Origin: Paenibacillus athensensis
Lineage (GTDB): Bacteria > Bacillota > Bacilli > Paenibacillales > NBRC-103111
DNA length: 64,000 nucleotides
Assembly: GCF_004514475.2 (NCBI RefSeq)
Contig: NZ_MYFO02000012.1
Location: 96,422 to 160,421 of the forward strand
Reading direction: 5' to 3'
Part shown: positions 49,903 through 58,659 of the stretch, piece after piece
How positions within the stretch are numbered: position 1 is the stretch's first letter
Layout of the letters: each line of letters opens with the position of its first letter
Notes under the pieces: generated by a model
The model's input: only the letters and a program-made list of their open reading frames with translations
Databases searched by the model: none
What the model was told of the DNA's origin: nothing
Translations under genes and position numbers: made by a program

Positions 49903-51876
49903 ATGGAGATGCTCGGAAAAGCGTTATTTTACGCCGCATGGGCGCTGGCCGTTTATTCGTTTGCCGCGCTTGCATTCGGCGCCTGGCGCAGCAAGCCGCA
50001 GCTTGTGCAAAGCGGCTTTCGCGGCTTGACCGCGTTGTTTGGACTCGTGCTCGTCATCGCCGGAATGATCTGGTATTTGCTTGGCACGAGCGATTTTCGC
50101 TTCGAGTTCGTCGTCAATTACACGACGCGCGATTTGCAGCTGCCTTACAAGCTGGCCGCCTTTTGGGCCGGCAACGCCGGCTCGCTGACGCTGTGGCTGC
50201 TCATTCTATGCGCGTACGCGATGCTGGTGCAGTACGCCCGCTCGCTGCGCGGCAATCCAATGGTTCCCATCGTGATGGCGATTTTGGCCTTGAACATGAT
50301 TTTCTTTCTCACTTTGCTCGGCTTTGTCGATTCGCCATTTCAGGTATTGGATGTCGTGCCCAAGGAAGGGCGCGGTCTCAATCCGCAGCTGCAAAACCCG
50401 GCGATGCTCATTCACCCAGTCATGCTGTACCACGGCTATGTCGGCATGGTCGTGCCGTTCGCTTTTGGCATCGCAGCCCTGATCCTCAAGCGCGCCGACG
50501 GCTTCTGGATCAAAGCGACCCGCCGCTGGACGATGATCGCTTGGCTGTTTTTGACCGCAGGCAACGTGCTGGGCGGGGCTTGGGCTTACGTGGAATTGGG
50601 CTGGGGCGGCTATTGGGCGTGGGACCCGGTCGAAAACGCTTCGTTCATGCCTTGGCTGACCGCAACCGCCTTCCTGCATTCGGCGATGATTCAGGAGCGC
50701 AAGGATATGCTCAAGGTTTGGAACATTTCGTTGATTATTGTGACGTACGGCTTGACGTTGTTCGGTACGTTTCTTGTGCGCAGCGGCGTCCTGACGAGCG
50801 TTCACGCCTTCGGCGACTCCGATTTGGGCATGTATTTCCTCGTTTTTATCGGCATCATGACGATTGGCGCGGTTTACGTGCTGTTCAAGCGTTATTCGCT
50901 GCTGACCCAAGGCGGAGAATTTCGCTCCTTTCTTTCGAAGGAAAGCAGCTTTTTGTTCAATAATTTGTTGCTGGTCGGCGCGACCTTCGCCGTTTTCTGG
51001 GGCACGGTGTTCCCGCTCGTATCCGAAGCGGTGCGCGGAACGACGGTTACCGTTGGCGAGCCGTATTACAACCACGTCGTCGCTCCGATGCTGCTCGGCG
51101 TGTTGTTTCTGATGGGTATCGGCCCGCTGATCGCGTGGCAGCGCTCGTCGCTGGCCCATTTGCGGCAAAACTTTTTGCTGCCGTTTCTGTTGGCCAATGG
51201 CGTCGCGCTTGTCTTTTATCTCATGGATATGCGGAACAACTGGGCACTTTTGACCTCGGGCGTGCTCGTATTCGTCGTCATGACGCATTATATCGATTTT
51301 GCCCGCGGCGTGCGGGCGCGGATGCAGATGACACGGGAGTCGTTTGTTGTGTCGATGTACAGGCTGGTCGTGCGCAACCGCAGACGGTACGGCGGCTATC
51401 TGGTGCATATGGGCATTGTCATGATCGCCGTCGGTATCGTCGGCTCGCAGCAGTTCGCGAAGGAAAAGCTGGAGACGTTAAAGCCCGGGCAGCAAATTAC
51501 CGTCGGACCGTACGTGCTGACCTACCAGCAGGTGAAGCAAAAGAAAGTCAACGCCAACGACGTTGTTTACGCCGATCTGTCCGTTCATAAAGCCGGGGGC
51601 GGCACAGACACGATTGAACCCGAAAAAGTGTTCTACCCGACGTTCGAGAAGCCGTCTACCGAAGTGGCAATTCTCAGCAGCTTTGAAAACGACTTGTACG
51701 TCGTGCTCAATTCTTGGGAAGAAGACGGCCGCGCGACCTTTATGATCAAGGTCATTCCGTTGCAAATCTGGGTATGGATCGGCGCTGTCGTCGTGCTGGC
51801 GGGCGGACTGCTGGCAATTTGGGGCGGTCGCTTTGGTCAAAAGGTGCCCAAATATATAGAAGGAGTCGGCGCATGA
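49903..51876 (+). CDS. ccmF: Heme lyase subunit CcmF
   Basis: 657 residues, about 15 membrane helices. The tryptophan-rich WWD heme-handling motif is GWGGYWAWDPVENAS near residue 245. Conserved histidines include HPVMLYHGY and HSAMIQERK, and MTHYIDFARG. A large extracytoplasmic loop lies near the C-terminus. It attaches heme to apocytochrome cysteines. System I CcmF rather than ResB/ResC. Stop overlaps ccmH by ATGA. Confidence 0.95.
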   Translation: MEMLGKALFYAAWALAVYSFAALAFGAWRSKPQLVQSGFRGLTALFGLVLVIAGMIWYLLGTSDFRFEFVVNYTTRDLQLPYKLAAFWAGNAGSLTLWLLILCAYAMLVQYARSLRGNPMVPIVMAILALNMIFFLTLLGFVDSPFQVLDVVPKEGRGLNPQLQNPAMLIHPVMLYHGYVGMVVPFAFGIAALILKRADGFWIKATRRWTMIAWLFLTAGNVLGGAWAYVELGWGGYWAWDPVENASFMPWLTATAFLHSAMIQERKDMLKVWNISLIIVTYGLTLFGTFLVRSGVLTSVHAFGDSDLGMYFLVFIGIMTIGAVYVLFKRYSLLTQGGEFRSFLSKESSFLFNNLLLVGATFAVFWGTVFPLVSEAVRGTTVTVGEPYYNHVVAPMLLGVLFLMGIGPLIAWQRSSLAHLRQNFLLPFLLANGVALVFYLMDMRNNWALLTSGVLVFVVMTHYIDFARGVRARMQMTRESFVVSMYRLVVRNRRRYGGYLVHMGIVMIAVGIVGSQQFAKEKLETLKPGQQITVGPYVLTYQQVKQKKVNANDVVYADLSVHKAGGGTDTIEPEKVFYPTFEKPSTEVAILSSFENDLYVVLNSWEEDGRATFMIKVIPLQIWVWIGAVVVLAGGLLAIWGGRFGQKVPKYIEGVGA

Positions 51877-52391
51877 AACAACAAGCCTATTTCTGGTTAC
51901 GTTTGCTCGGCATGGCGTTCGCGCTGATCGTGCCGGTCACCGCCTCGCAGGCGGCCAATCCCGGCTCCGAGGACATCCAGCGCATGTGTCTGTTATTTGT
52001 GTGCAATTGCAACTGCGGCACGCAAATCAACCCGTGCGACGAATCGCAATGCCCAACCGCCAAAGCGTTTCGCAGTGAAATCGAGCAGATGCTGCGCGAT
52101 GGCAAGACGAAGGAGCAAATTCGCGACTACTACGTCGCTCAATTCGGAGAAAGCATCTTGCGCGCACCGCTGAAAACAGGCTTCAGCCTCACCGCATGGA
52201 CGCTGCCCTTTGCCGGGCTGGCGCTTGGCGGAGCAGGCGTATGGCTGCTGATTCGCCGCCGCATCGCCAAAGGCTCCTTGCAGCTTGCCGCTGCGGGCGA
52301 AGCGCTCGCAGGCGCGTCTGCCACGGTCAATACCGTCGATAGCGAGCTGTACGCAGAGATGGTGGAACGCGAGCGGCGCACATATTTGTAA
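51873..52391 (+). CDS. ccmH: CcmH/CycL-type thiol protein
   Basis: 172 residues. Signal peptide (1-28), a thiol domain, one membrane helix (about 107-127) and a short tail. Canonical CcmH has LRCxxC; here the motif is cysteine-rich: C39, then C44-N-C46-N-C48, C55 and C60 in QINPCDESQC, followed by the family helix AKAFRSEIEQML and DYYVAQFGESIL. CxCxC variants occur in some Geobacter-like CcmH proteins. It holds or reduces apocytochrome cysteines for CcmF. Confidence 0.88.
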   Translation: MKQQAYFWLRLLGMAFALIVPVTASQAANPGSEDIQRMCLLFVCNCNCGTQINPCDESQCPTAKAFRSEIEQMLRDGKTKEQIRDYYVAQFGESILRAPLKTGFSLTAWTLPFAGLALGGAGVWLLIRRRIAKGSLQLAAAGEALAGASATVNTVDSELYAEMVERERRTYL

Positions 52392-52408
52392 AAAGGAGAC
52401 ACGATCCC

Positions 52409-52885
52409 ATGCAAACGGTTTTGCTGGGCCTGGCGATCTTTGCCGTCGTCATGCTGATGGTTGCCCGGCCGCTATGGACCAGGAATCCGGCGGCTGCGCC
52501 CGGAATAGCTGCGGCGGCTTCCGTTGCCGAGCAGCAGCGCGTCGAGGCAATGATGACGCTGAATGAGCTGGAATACGATTATCGCATGAACAAGCTGTCG
52601 GCCGACGATTATGAAAAATTGGCCGCTCCTTACCGCAAGCTGGCGGCGGCTTCGCTGGAACAAGCGGCTTCAACGAGCAAGCTGACCCAAGCAGTTGAAG
52701 CAGGTCCGACGACCGGGCTTGCCACAGCGTTTGAAGCACAAGTCCGGACAATAGCCGAAGCAGGAGCGCAGAACGAAGCGGCAGACGGACTGTCCTCCGG
52801 CAGCGACGAAGCGCAACGCAAGCGGCTGGAGGAGCAAATTGAACTGGAGCTGCAGAAAAAAATGAAGGAACGGAACCGGCCATGA
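52409..52885 (+). CDS. CcmI-like membrane protein
   Basis: 158 residues behind AAAGGAG. One N-terminal helix (1-22) and a charged helical domain with ALNELEYDYRMNKLS-like text (residues 49-63) resembling the N-terminal part of CcmI, where E-x-D-Y-x-x-G-K-L-S-x-x-D-Y is conserved. The TPR half of CcmI is missing, but two separate TPR proteins are encoded upstream. Likely apocytochrome chaperone component. Confidence 0.72.
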   Translation: MQTVLLGLAIFAVVMLMVARPLWTRNPAAAPGIAAAASVAEQQRVEAMMTLNELEYDYRMNKLSADDYEKLAAPYRKLAAASLEQAASTSKLTQAVEAGPTTGLATAFEAQVRTIAEAGAQNEAADGLSSGSDEAQRKRLEEQIELELQKKMKERNRP

Positions 52886-53820
52886 ACACTTTGCGTTTCC
52901 ATAGGCTCCACCTGTATCTGCTGGCGCTGCTTGCCTTGCCGGCGCTGCTGCTGGTGCTGCCCGCGCCGCTGGCGCTGGCCAATGACGGCATCGTCTTCGA
53001 GAGCGAAACCGTCGTCGTCCACCCCGACGATAAAGGCATCAGCGTGCATACGATTTTGCATGCCGTGAATGCGGGCGCAAGCCCGCAGCAAGCAGTGTGG
53101 GAGCTGCCGGAGGGAGCGAGCGAGCTGCAAATTCTCGTCGGCGAATCCGACGTGATCAACGTCGGCGGCAAAAAGCTCCAGCGCAAGGAAGCGCTGTCCG
53201 GCGGCGGCGATTTCACCATCGTCTACCGCTACCGCTATCCGTATCCGGCCGGCAGCAAGCGCTTTGCGCTTCCGCTGTCGTATCCGGCCCAGACGCTGCA
53301 AATTTTGCTGCCTGCAGACAATCAGCAGTACGAGCTGGCCGCCGACGGCTTGAGCAAAACCGGCCCGACGGATTTTCAGGGAACCTCATATTTCTTCTAT
53401 CGCGCTGGCTCGCTGCAAGCGGGCGTCTATGGCATCGACGTAAGAAGCGCCGCCGGCACGGTGCATGTGCCGCCCTTTCACAGCAAAAAGCTGATCGAGC
53501 TGTGGCAAAACAGCGTGCTGCGCTCGGTCAATCCGCATCTGCTCGCGGCGATTGTCGCCGTCGTGATCGGCATTGGCGTATATTTGGGCTACGACGCCTT
53601 TCGCAAGCGCAAGGGCGCAGCCGAATGGACGCCGGATGCCGAGGAGCAGCGTTTTCTCGATCTGTATCGGCAAAAGCAGATTTTGTTCGAAAAACTGGCC
53701 GCGCTCCAGCAGCGAATCGATGAAGAGGGAGCCGACGACGGCGAGCTCGTCCGGCTCAAGGCAGGCTACAAGGAAAAAATCGTCGACGTGCAGATGGAGT
53801 TAAACAAGCTGATATCTTAG
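52882..53820 (+). CDS. Hypothetical extracytoplasmic protein with C-terminal helix and coiled coil
   Basis: 312 residues, overlapping the previous stop by ATGA. Signal peptide (to about 33), beta-rich domain (35-205), a membrane helix (about 219-238), and a cytoplasmic coiled coil (LDLYRQKQILFEKLAALQQRI). No heme or cysteine motif. Position between ccmI and ccmA implies a maturation role, but no known Ccm family is recognised. Confidence 0.72.
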   Translation: MNTLRFHRLHLYLLALLALPALLLVLPAPLALANDGIVFESETVVVHPDDKGISVHTILHAVNAGASPQQAVWELPEGASELQILVGESDVINVGGKKLQRKEALSGGGDFTIVYRYRYPYPAGSKRFALPLSYPAQTLQILLPADNQQYELAADGLSKTGPTDFQGTSYFFYRAGSLQAGVYGIDVRSAAGTVHVPPFHSKKLIELWQNSVLRSVNPHLLAAIVAVVIGIGVYLGYDAFRKRKGAAEWTPDAEEQRFLDLYRQKQILFEKLAALQQRIDEEGADDGELVRLKAGYKEKIVDVQMELNKLIS

Positions 53821-53832
53821 GGAGGGCGGCCG

Positions 53833-54522
53833 ATGGTACGCTTGGACAACGTTTCAAAGCGCTGGGGCTACCGCACAATTCTCAGCGGCATTTCGCTGCA
53901 AATCCGCGCCGGAGAATGCGTTTCTGTGCTGGGGCCCAACGGCGCGGGCAAAAGCACGCTGCTCAAGCTGATCGCCCGGCTCGTCGCTCCGACGGAAGGG
54001 CGCATCGAGCTGTTTGGCGAACCGCTGGCCGAGGCCGAGGCAAGCCTGCGCGGGCGAATCGGCTATTTATTTCACCAAAGCTCGTTTTACCCGCACTTGA
54101 GCGCGGCGGAAAATTTACGCATTGTCTGCCGTTGGTATGGCATCGCCGATAGCGGTCGAGTGATCGCGGAAGCGCTGGCGCAGGTGGGCCTGCGGCTGGC
54201 CAAGGACGAGAAGGTGCAAATTTTCTCCCGGGGAATGGTTCAGCGGCTGGCGATTGCCCGCGTGTTACTCATCGACCCGGAGCTGCTGCTGCTCGACGAG
54301 CCGCATACGGGGCTTGATCAGGAGGGCGTGCGCTGGCTGAACGGCTTGATCCGCGAACGCGCTGCCGCCGGTACGGCTGTGCTGATGGTCAGCCACGATC
54401 TTGCCCAGGTGAAGGAGCTGTCCGACCGCGTGCTATGGCTCTCGCAAGGCAAATTGACCAGAGACATCTCGCGCAAGCAGATGGAGGAGCTGGAGTTTCA
54501 AAGGCAGGTATCTTACGTGTGA
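53833..54522 (+). CDS. ccmA: Heme export ABC ATPase CcmA
   Basis: 229 residues. Walker A GPNGAGKST, Walker B LLLLDEPH, signature FSRGMVQRL (a relaxed form of LSGGQ), and the switch histidine in VSHDLAQ. With CcmB it uses ATP to release holo-CcmE from CcmC and D. Preceded by GGGAGGG; GTGA overlap with ccmB. Confidence 0.92.
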   Translation: MVRLDNVSKRWGYRTILSGISLQIRAGECVSVLGPNGAGKSTLLKLIARLVAPTEGRIELFGEPLAEAEASLRGRIGYLFHQSSFYPHLSAAENLRIVCRWYGIADSGRVIAEALAQVGLRLAKDEKVQIFSRGMVQRLAIARVLLIDPELLLLDEPHTGLDQEGVRWLNGLIRERAAAGTAVLMVSHDLAQVKELSDRVLWLSQGKLTRDISRKQMEELEFQRQVSYV

Positions 54523-55214
54523 ACAATTCGAAAAAACACACCGCTCCCAATGGCGTCATATCGGTGCTATACAAGGAGTGGTTGGCCGAATCCCGGTCCA
54601 AACAAGTCGTCGTCTCCATGACCGTCTTCGCGCTCTTGATCATCGTCGTGTTCAGCTTTGCCTTTGACCCGGCCAATCATGTGATGCGCAACGTATTTCC
54701 CGGCATTATCTGGGTGATGATCGTCTTTGCGGCCATTCTCGGCCTCAATCGGGCATTTGTGGGGGAACAGCTTAATGACGGCCTGACCGGCATGCTGATG
54801 GCTCCCTTCGAATGGAGCGCAATCTATATCGGCAAGTGCCTGTTCCATTTTGCGCTGCTCATCCTGACGAATGTGCTGACCGTACCGCTGCTGTTCCTGC
54901 TGTTTGATTTTCGCTGGGAGGGCTCGGCTGTGCTCCTGGCGCTCGTCATTGTGCTTGGCTCATTGGGGCTGGTTGTCGTGGGGGTGTTATTGGCCGCTGT
55001 CGCCGCCAACGGCAAGGGCAGCGAGCTGCTGCTGCCCGTACTGCTGCTGCCACTGCTCACGCCGCTGCTGATTGCGGCGGTCAAAGCGACGACCATCGTG
55101 CTGGCGGGCGGGGGCTGGAGCGACTGCGCACTGTGGCTGGAGCTTTTACTGGCCTATAATATCGTATTTGGCTTTGCCGGCTGGCTTTTATTCGATTACA
55201 TCATGGAGGGATAA
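54519..55214 (+). CDS. ccmB: Heme exporter protein CcmB
   Basis: 231 residues from a GTG inside the ccmA stop. Six membrane helices. Family blocks seen: VLYKEWLAESRSKQ, NRAFVGEQLNDGLTGMLMAP. It forms the membrane part of the CcmAB transporter. Confidence 0.9.
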   Translation: MNNSKKHTAPNGVISVLYKEWLAESRSKQVVVSMTVFALLIIVVFSFAFDPANHVMRNVFPGIIWVMIVFAAILGLNRAFVGEQLNDGLTGMLMAPFEWSAIYIGKCLFHFALLILTNVLTVPLLFLLFDFRWEGSAVLLALVIVLGSLGLVVVGVLLAAVAANGKGSELLLPVLLLPLLTPLLIAAVKATTIVLAGGGWSDCALWLELLLAYNIVFGFAGWLLFDYIMEG

Positions 55215-55217
55215 TGT

Positions 55218-55913
55218 ATGGGGACCACAACCGAGCGGACGCTCGGCATTCTGGCGCTGATCAGCATGATCGCCGCTTTGTACCTCGGGCTGATTTATGC
55301 TCCGGTCGAGAGCAAAATGGGCATCGTGCAAAAGATTTTTTACGTGCATGTCGGTTCGGCATGGTCGGCGTTTTTCGCCTTTTTTATCGTATTTGTATTC
55401 AGCGTCGCTTTCTTGATCAGCAAAAAACAGACGCATGACCACATCGCCAACATCTCCGCCGAAGTCGGCTTTCTGTTTACGACGATGGTGCTCATTACCG
55501 GACCGATTTGGGGCCGTTCCTCCTGGAACGCCTGGTGGTCGTGGGAGCCGCGGCTGACGACGACACTGATCCTGTGGTTCATCTTTCTGGGCTATTTCAT
55601 GATCCGCCGCATGGACGGATTGTGGGAGAAAAAAGCGCGTCTCGCCGCCGTATTCGGCATCATCGGCTTCATCGACGTGCCGATTGTGTTCATGTCGATC
55701 CGCTGGTGGGAAACCAAGCAGCACCCGATCGTCTTCGGCAGCGGCCCGAGCCAAAAAGGCGGCGGTGTCGAGCCGGAAATGCTCGTTGCTTTGCTGGCCA
55801 TGCTGCTTGCTTTTACGCTGCTGTATTTCTTTATGCTCTACAGAGGCATCGTCATTGCCAAGCTGCAACAGGAAACCAATCGTTTGAAGGAAGCGTTGCG
55901 CGAGCTTGCCTAA
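55218..55913 (+). CDS. ccmC: Heme-handling protein CcmC
   Basis: 231 residues, six helices. WWD motif WGRSSWNAWWSWEPRLT near residue 95, histidines in FYVHVGSAW and TKQHPIV. It loads heme onto CcmE. Follows ccmB after 3 nt. Confidence 0.94.
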   Translation: MGTTTERTLGILALISMIAALYLGLIYAPVESKMGIVQKIFYVHVGSAWSAFFAFFIVFVFSVAFLISKKQTHDHIANISAEVGFLFTTMVLITGPIWGRSSWNAWWSWEPRLTTTLILWFIFLGYFMIRRMDGLWEKKARLAAVFGIIGFIDVPIVFMSIRWWETKQHPIVFGSGPSQKGGGVEPEMLVALLAMLLAFTLLYFFMLYRGIVIAKLQQETNRLKEALRELA

Positions 55914-55986
55914 GGGACAGGAGGGAAAGGGAGCATCAATAGCAGAAGGACTCTCCCTCGCAGCGCCGCAGAAAGGAGGAAGCCGC

Positions 55987-56139
55987 ATGAATTATGTATT
56001 TGCCGCGTACAGCGTCGTCTTTATTTTGATTTTTATTTACACGGCTCTGCAATCACGCCGAATCGGCGTTTTAAAGCAGCAGGTTGAGCAGCTGGCCGAG
56101 CTGGAGCAGGATTTGCGCAGCCAGAAGCAACGCGCGTGA
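55987..56139 (+). CDS. ccmD: Small heme exporter subunit CcmD
   Basis: 50 residues behind AAAGGAGG. One membrane helix (MNYVFAAYSVVFILIFIY) and a basic, heptad-like tail. This is the standard form of CcmD, which holds CcmE in the CcmABCD complex. Last gene of the long operon. Confidence 0.85.
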   Translation: MNYVFAAYSVVFILIFIYTALQSRRIGVLKQQVEQLAELEQDLRSQKQRA

Positions 56140-56337
56140 AAGCAGTGGATGCGCAAGCAGTGGTATGTGAAAGTTGAGCATGTGAAAGCGGCACACGTAA
56201 AAGCAGCACACATAAAAACAGCCCATATGCCACACAGCCGCAGACTGGCCGGGTTACTCGCATAATGAAGCAGTCAAAATTTTTTTCTTTTCTTATTGAG
56301 AACGATTATCGTTATCGAACGAGCGATTGACGCTGTG
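56140..56337 (+). promoter_or_regulatory. Leader of the flavodoxin gene with Fur box
   Basis: Fur box GAGAACGATTATCGTTATC at 56298-56316 (15 of 19 consensus positions) overlaps the -35 position of a promoter whose TATAAT lies at 56338-56343. An imperfect GCACACGTAAAAGCA-type short repeat precedes it (56180-56225). Iron starvation should induce the gene. Confidence 0.75.
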
Positions 56338-56374
56338 TATAATCCCACTTCATATAATAAAGGAGCAATTTACG

Positions 56375-56830
56375 ATGGCAAAAGTAATCATGGTTTATGC
56401 AAGCAGCACAGGCAACACGAAAAAAATCGCCAAGCTGATTGGCAAAGCACTGGAGCAGGCGGGCGTCGATTTGACCGTGCGCGAGCTGCCGCAAGCGACG
56501 CCAAGCGAGCTGGAGCAGTATGACGGCATCATTTTGGGTTCGTATACGTATGGCGACGGCGATCTGGCTGACGAGTTCCTCGATTACTATGAGGATATGG
56601 ACGGCTTGGACCTTACCGGCAAAATCGCTGCGGTATTTGGCTCCGGCGACACCTCGTACGACAACTTCTGCGGCGCAGTCGATACGCTTTCGGCCAAGCT
56701 GACCGAACTGGGCGCAATCATCATCCAGGAGGATTTGAAAATCGAGTTGGGCCCGGACGATGAAGAAGTGTGCCTGCAATTTGGTCGCGAGTTTGCCGAA
56801 TCGTTGTTTGAAGTTTTTCAAGAAGCGTGA
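56375..56830 (+). CDS. Flavodoxin
   Basis: 151 residues from MAKVIMVYASSTGNTKK, behind AAAGGAG. FMN phosphate loop SSTGNT at residue 10, the YTYGDGDLAD loop near 57 and FGSGDTSYDNFCGAVD near 88. Replaces ferredoxin as electron carrier when iron is short, in keeping with the Fur box. Confidence 0.95.
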   Translation: MAKVIMVYASSTGNTKKIAKLIGKALEQAGVDLTVRELPQATPSELEQYDGIILGSYTYGDGDLADEFLDYYEDMDGLDLTGKIAAVFGSGDTSYDNFCGAVDTLSAKLTELGAIIIQEDLKIELGPDDEEVCLQFGREFAESLFEVFQEA

Positions 56831-56841
56831 TCCATTCAGCG

Positions 56842-56875
56842 CTCCCTGCCGTAATGACGGTATGGGAGTTTTTTT
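56842..56875 (+). terminator. Terminator of the flavodoxin gene
   Basis: CTCCC/GGGAG outer and CCGT/ACGG inner stems followed by seven T residues. Confidence 0.9.
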
Positions 56876-56935
56876 GTGGACAAAAGCAGGTGGAAACGGC
56901 TGTTTCCAGCGGTTTGACGGGTGCAAAATCGTCGT

Positions 56936-57184
56936 TTGTCCATTGGGATTGGACAATTTGCTTAATTTGTCTTTTAAATAGTGGACATTGCATAAATGGG
57001 CTTAAAAATATCGCCGGCAACTATGTCTTTTTTGAGTGGACATTTAGCTGGTTTATTGGTGGGTATGTCCGTTCTCAGAGGACGGTTTTAGCTGAAAAAT
57101 AGAGCTTGCCCGTGGAAGCCTATATCCCCCTTTGTCCACCATTTGAAAAACATTTTGGCGTTTTTGTCCACTGGGAATGGACGA
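56936..57184. repeat. Pair of dispersed hairpin repeats
   Basis: TTGTCCA-7 nt-TGGACAA at 56936-56956 and GTCCA-7 nt-TGGAC at 57166-57182, with similar loops (TTGGGAT and CTGGGAA) and T-rich left flanks. They look like members of one intergenic repeat family. Confidence 0.6.
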
Positions 57185-57283
57185 ACGGAGGTAATAGCCT
57201 CAGAAACGGGAATTTCCTGACCATTTTCAGCTCAAAAAACGGAAAAACTTTCTGTCGCCAGCCGCCGACCCGAGGTTGCGTGT

Positions 57284-57480
57284 TGCCGTGGAGCCGGTGC
57301 CAAGGAGTGGCCGTGGGGTTGGTGTGAAGGAGTGGCCGTGGGGTTGGTGCCAAGGAGCGGTGGTGAAGCTGGTGCGGAGGAGTGGCCGTGGAGCCGGTGC
57401 GAAGGGGTAGCCGTGGGGTCGATGCGAAGGGGTAGCCGTGGGGTCGGAGAAGGAGCGGGGGTGAAGCAGTAGCCGTGCAG
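57284..57480. repeat. 25-bp GC-rich tandem repeat
   Basis: About seven degenerate copies of AAGGAGTGGCCGTGGGGTTG plus 5 nt; the first two copies (57302-57326, 57327-57351) are nearly identical. Confidence 0.85.
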
Positions 57481-57681
57481 CCGGGACGACGGAGTGGCCC
57501 CTGCGCACGGCTGGAGGTGCAAACGAACGGGCACTTGAGGCGGGCAATCCGCTCCGTGGCCCGAAGGCCTGAAGCTTGGGCTTTTCGTCGAACGGCTGCG
57601 GTATCGCTGTGGTATACTGGAGAGGGTTTCCATTTACTCGCTGCGCTTGGAGCTGGACAGGGGGATTTGAGGTTGACGGAT

Positions 57682-58659
57682 ATGCCGGTTGTATTTTGTT
57701 ATTCGGGGCAAGGATCGCAATTTTATCGAATGGGTCTGCCTTTGTTTGAGGAGGAGCCGGTGTTCCGGCGGTCGATGCTGGAGATGGACGAGCATGTGAA
57801 GGCCCGCTTGGGCGTGTCGGTGGTGGATGCGCTTTATCGGCATGCGCCGCCCGCGACGGCAAGCGGCTCGTTTACGCAAACGCTGGTGACGCATCCGGCG
57901 ATTTTTATGGTGCAGCGGGCGATGACCGAGCTTTTGGCGGCCAAGGGCGTGCGGCCCGACGCGGTGCTCGGCATGAGCCTTGGCGAATTCGCCGCGGCGG
58001 CAGCCGCAGGCGCGCTGAGCGTCGAGCACGCGCTCGACGCTGTGCTGCTGCAGGCGGAGCTGCTGGAGGACGGCTGCCCCGAAGGGGGCATGATGGCCGT
58101 CCTCGGCGCACCGCGCCTGCTGGAGACGCTGCCGGAGCTGGCCGGCAGCGTCACGCTTGTCAGCGTCAACGCGCCCGAGCACTTCGTGCTCGCGGGCGAC
58201 CGCCCGACGCTGGAGCGTTTGCGCGCGCGCCTGCGCGAGCTGCGCGTTCCCGCGCAGCTCCTGCCGGTATCGCGCGCGTTTCATTCGGCGGCGATCGATG
58301 GCATCGCCGCCCGATTTGCCGCGGCCGCCGCAGCTCTGTCGGCGGCGGCCGCGCCGCGCGTGCCGCTGCTTTCGTGCGCCGAAGGCGGCGCGGCAGCGGC
58401 TTTTGCTCCCGGACCGCACCTGTGGCGGGCGGTCCGGGAGCCGATACGCCTGCGCGAGACGGTGCAGGCGCAGGCGGCGCAGCAGCGTTGCCTGTTCGTC
58501 GACCTCGGTCCCTCGGGGACGGTCGCGGCGCTGCTGCGCCTGATGCTGGCTCCGGGCTGCGGCTCGCGGAGCCAGCTGACGATGGACATGCTCGGCCGTG
58601 ACCGCAAGCATGTCGACCAGCTTTTGCAAACCATGATCCATGAGGGGGAAAAGAAATGA
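57682..58659 (+). CDS. FabD-like malonyl-CoA:ACP acyltransferase
   Basis: 325 residues from MPVVFCYSGQGSQFY. Catalytic serine in GMSLGEFAAA near residue 99 and histidine in SRAFHSAAI near 200. The opening FCYSGQGSQFYRMG resembles stand-alone trans-acting acyltransferases of polyketide clusters rather than housekeeping FabD (which opens AFLFPGQG). It would load malonyl groups onto an acyl carrier. Overlaps the YciI-like gene by ATGA; no polyketide synthase is present. Confidence 0.85.
   Translation: MPVVFCYSGQGSQFYRMGLPLFEEEPVFRRSMLEMDEHVKARLGVSVVDALYRHAPPATASGSFTQTLVTHPAIFMVQRAMTELLAAKGVRPDAVLGMSLGEFAAAAAAGALSVEHALDAVLLQAELLEDGCPEGGMMAVLGAPRLLETLPELAGSVTLVSVNAPEHFVLAGDRPTLERLRARLRELRVPAQLLPVSRAFHSAAIDGIAARFAAAAAALSAAAAPRVPLLSCAEGGAAAAFAPGPHLWRAVREPIRLRETVQAQAAQQRCLFVDLGPSGTVAALLRLMLAPGCGSRSQLTMDMLGRDRKHVDQLLQTMIHEGEKK

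Larger units (their letters stand above)
56876..57681. other. Long non-coding region with hairpin and tandem repeats
   Basis: About 800 bp without a supported gene. It holds two similar inverted repeats (56936-56956 and 57164-57184), further partial GTGGACAT copies near 56980 and 57035, and a 25-bp tandem repeat (57284-57480). Open frames across it on both strands follow the repeats and are not protein-like. Confidence 0.6.
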
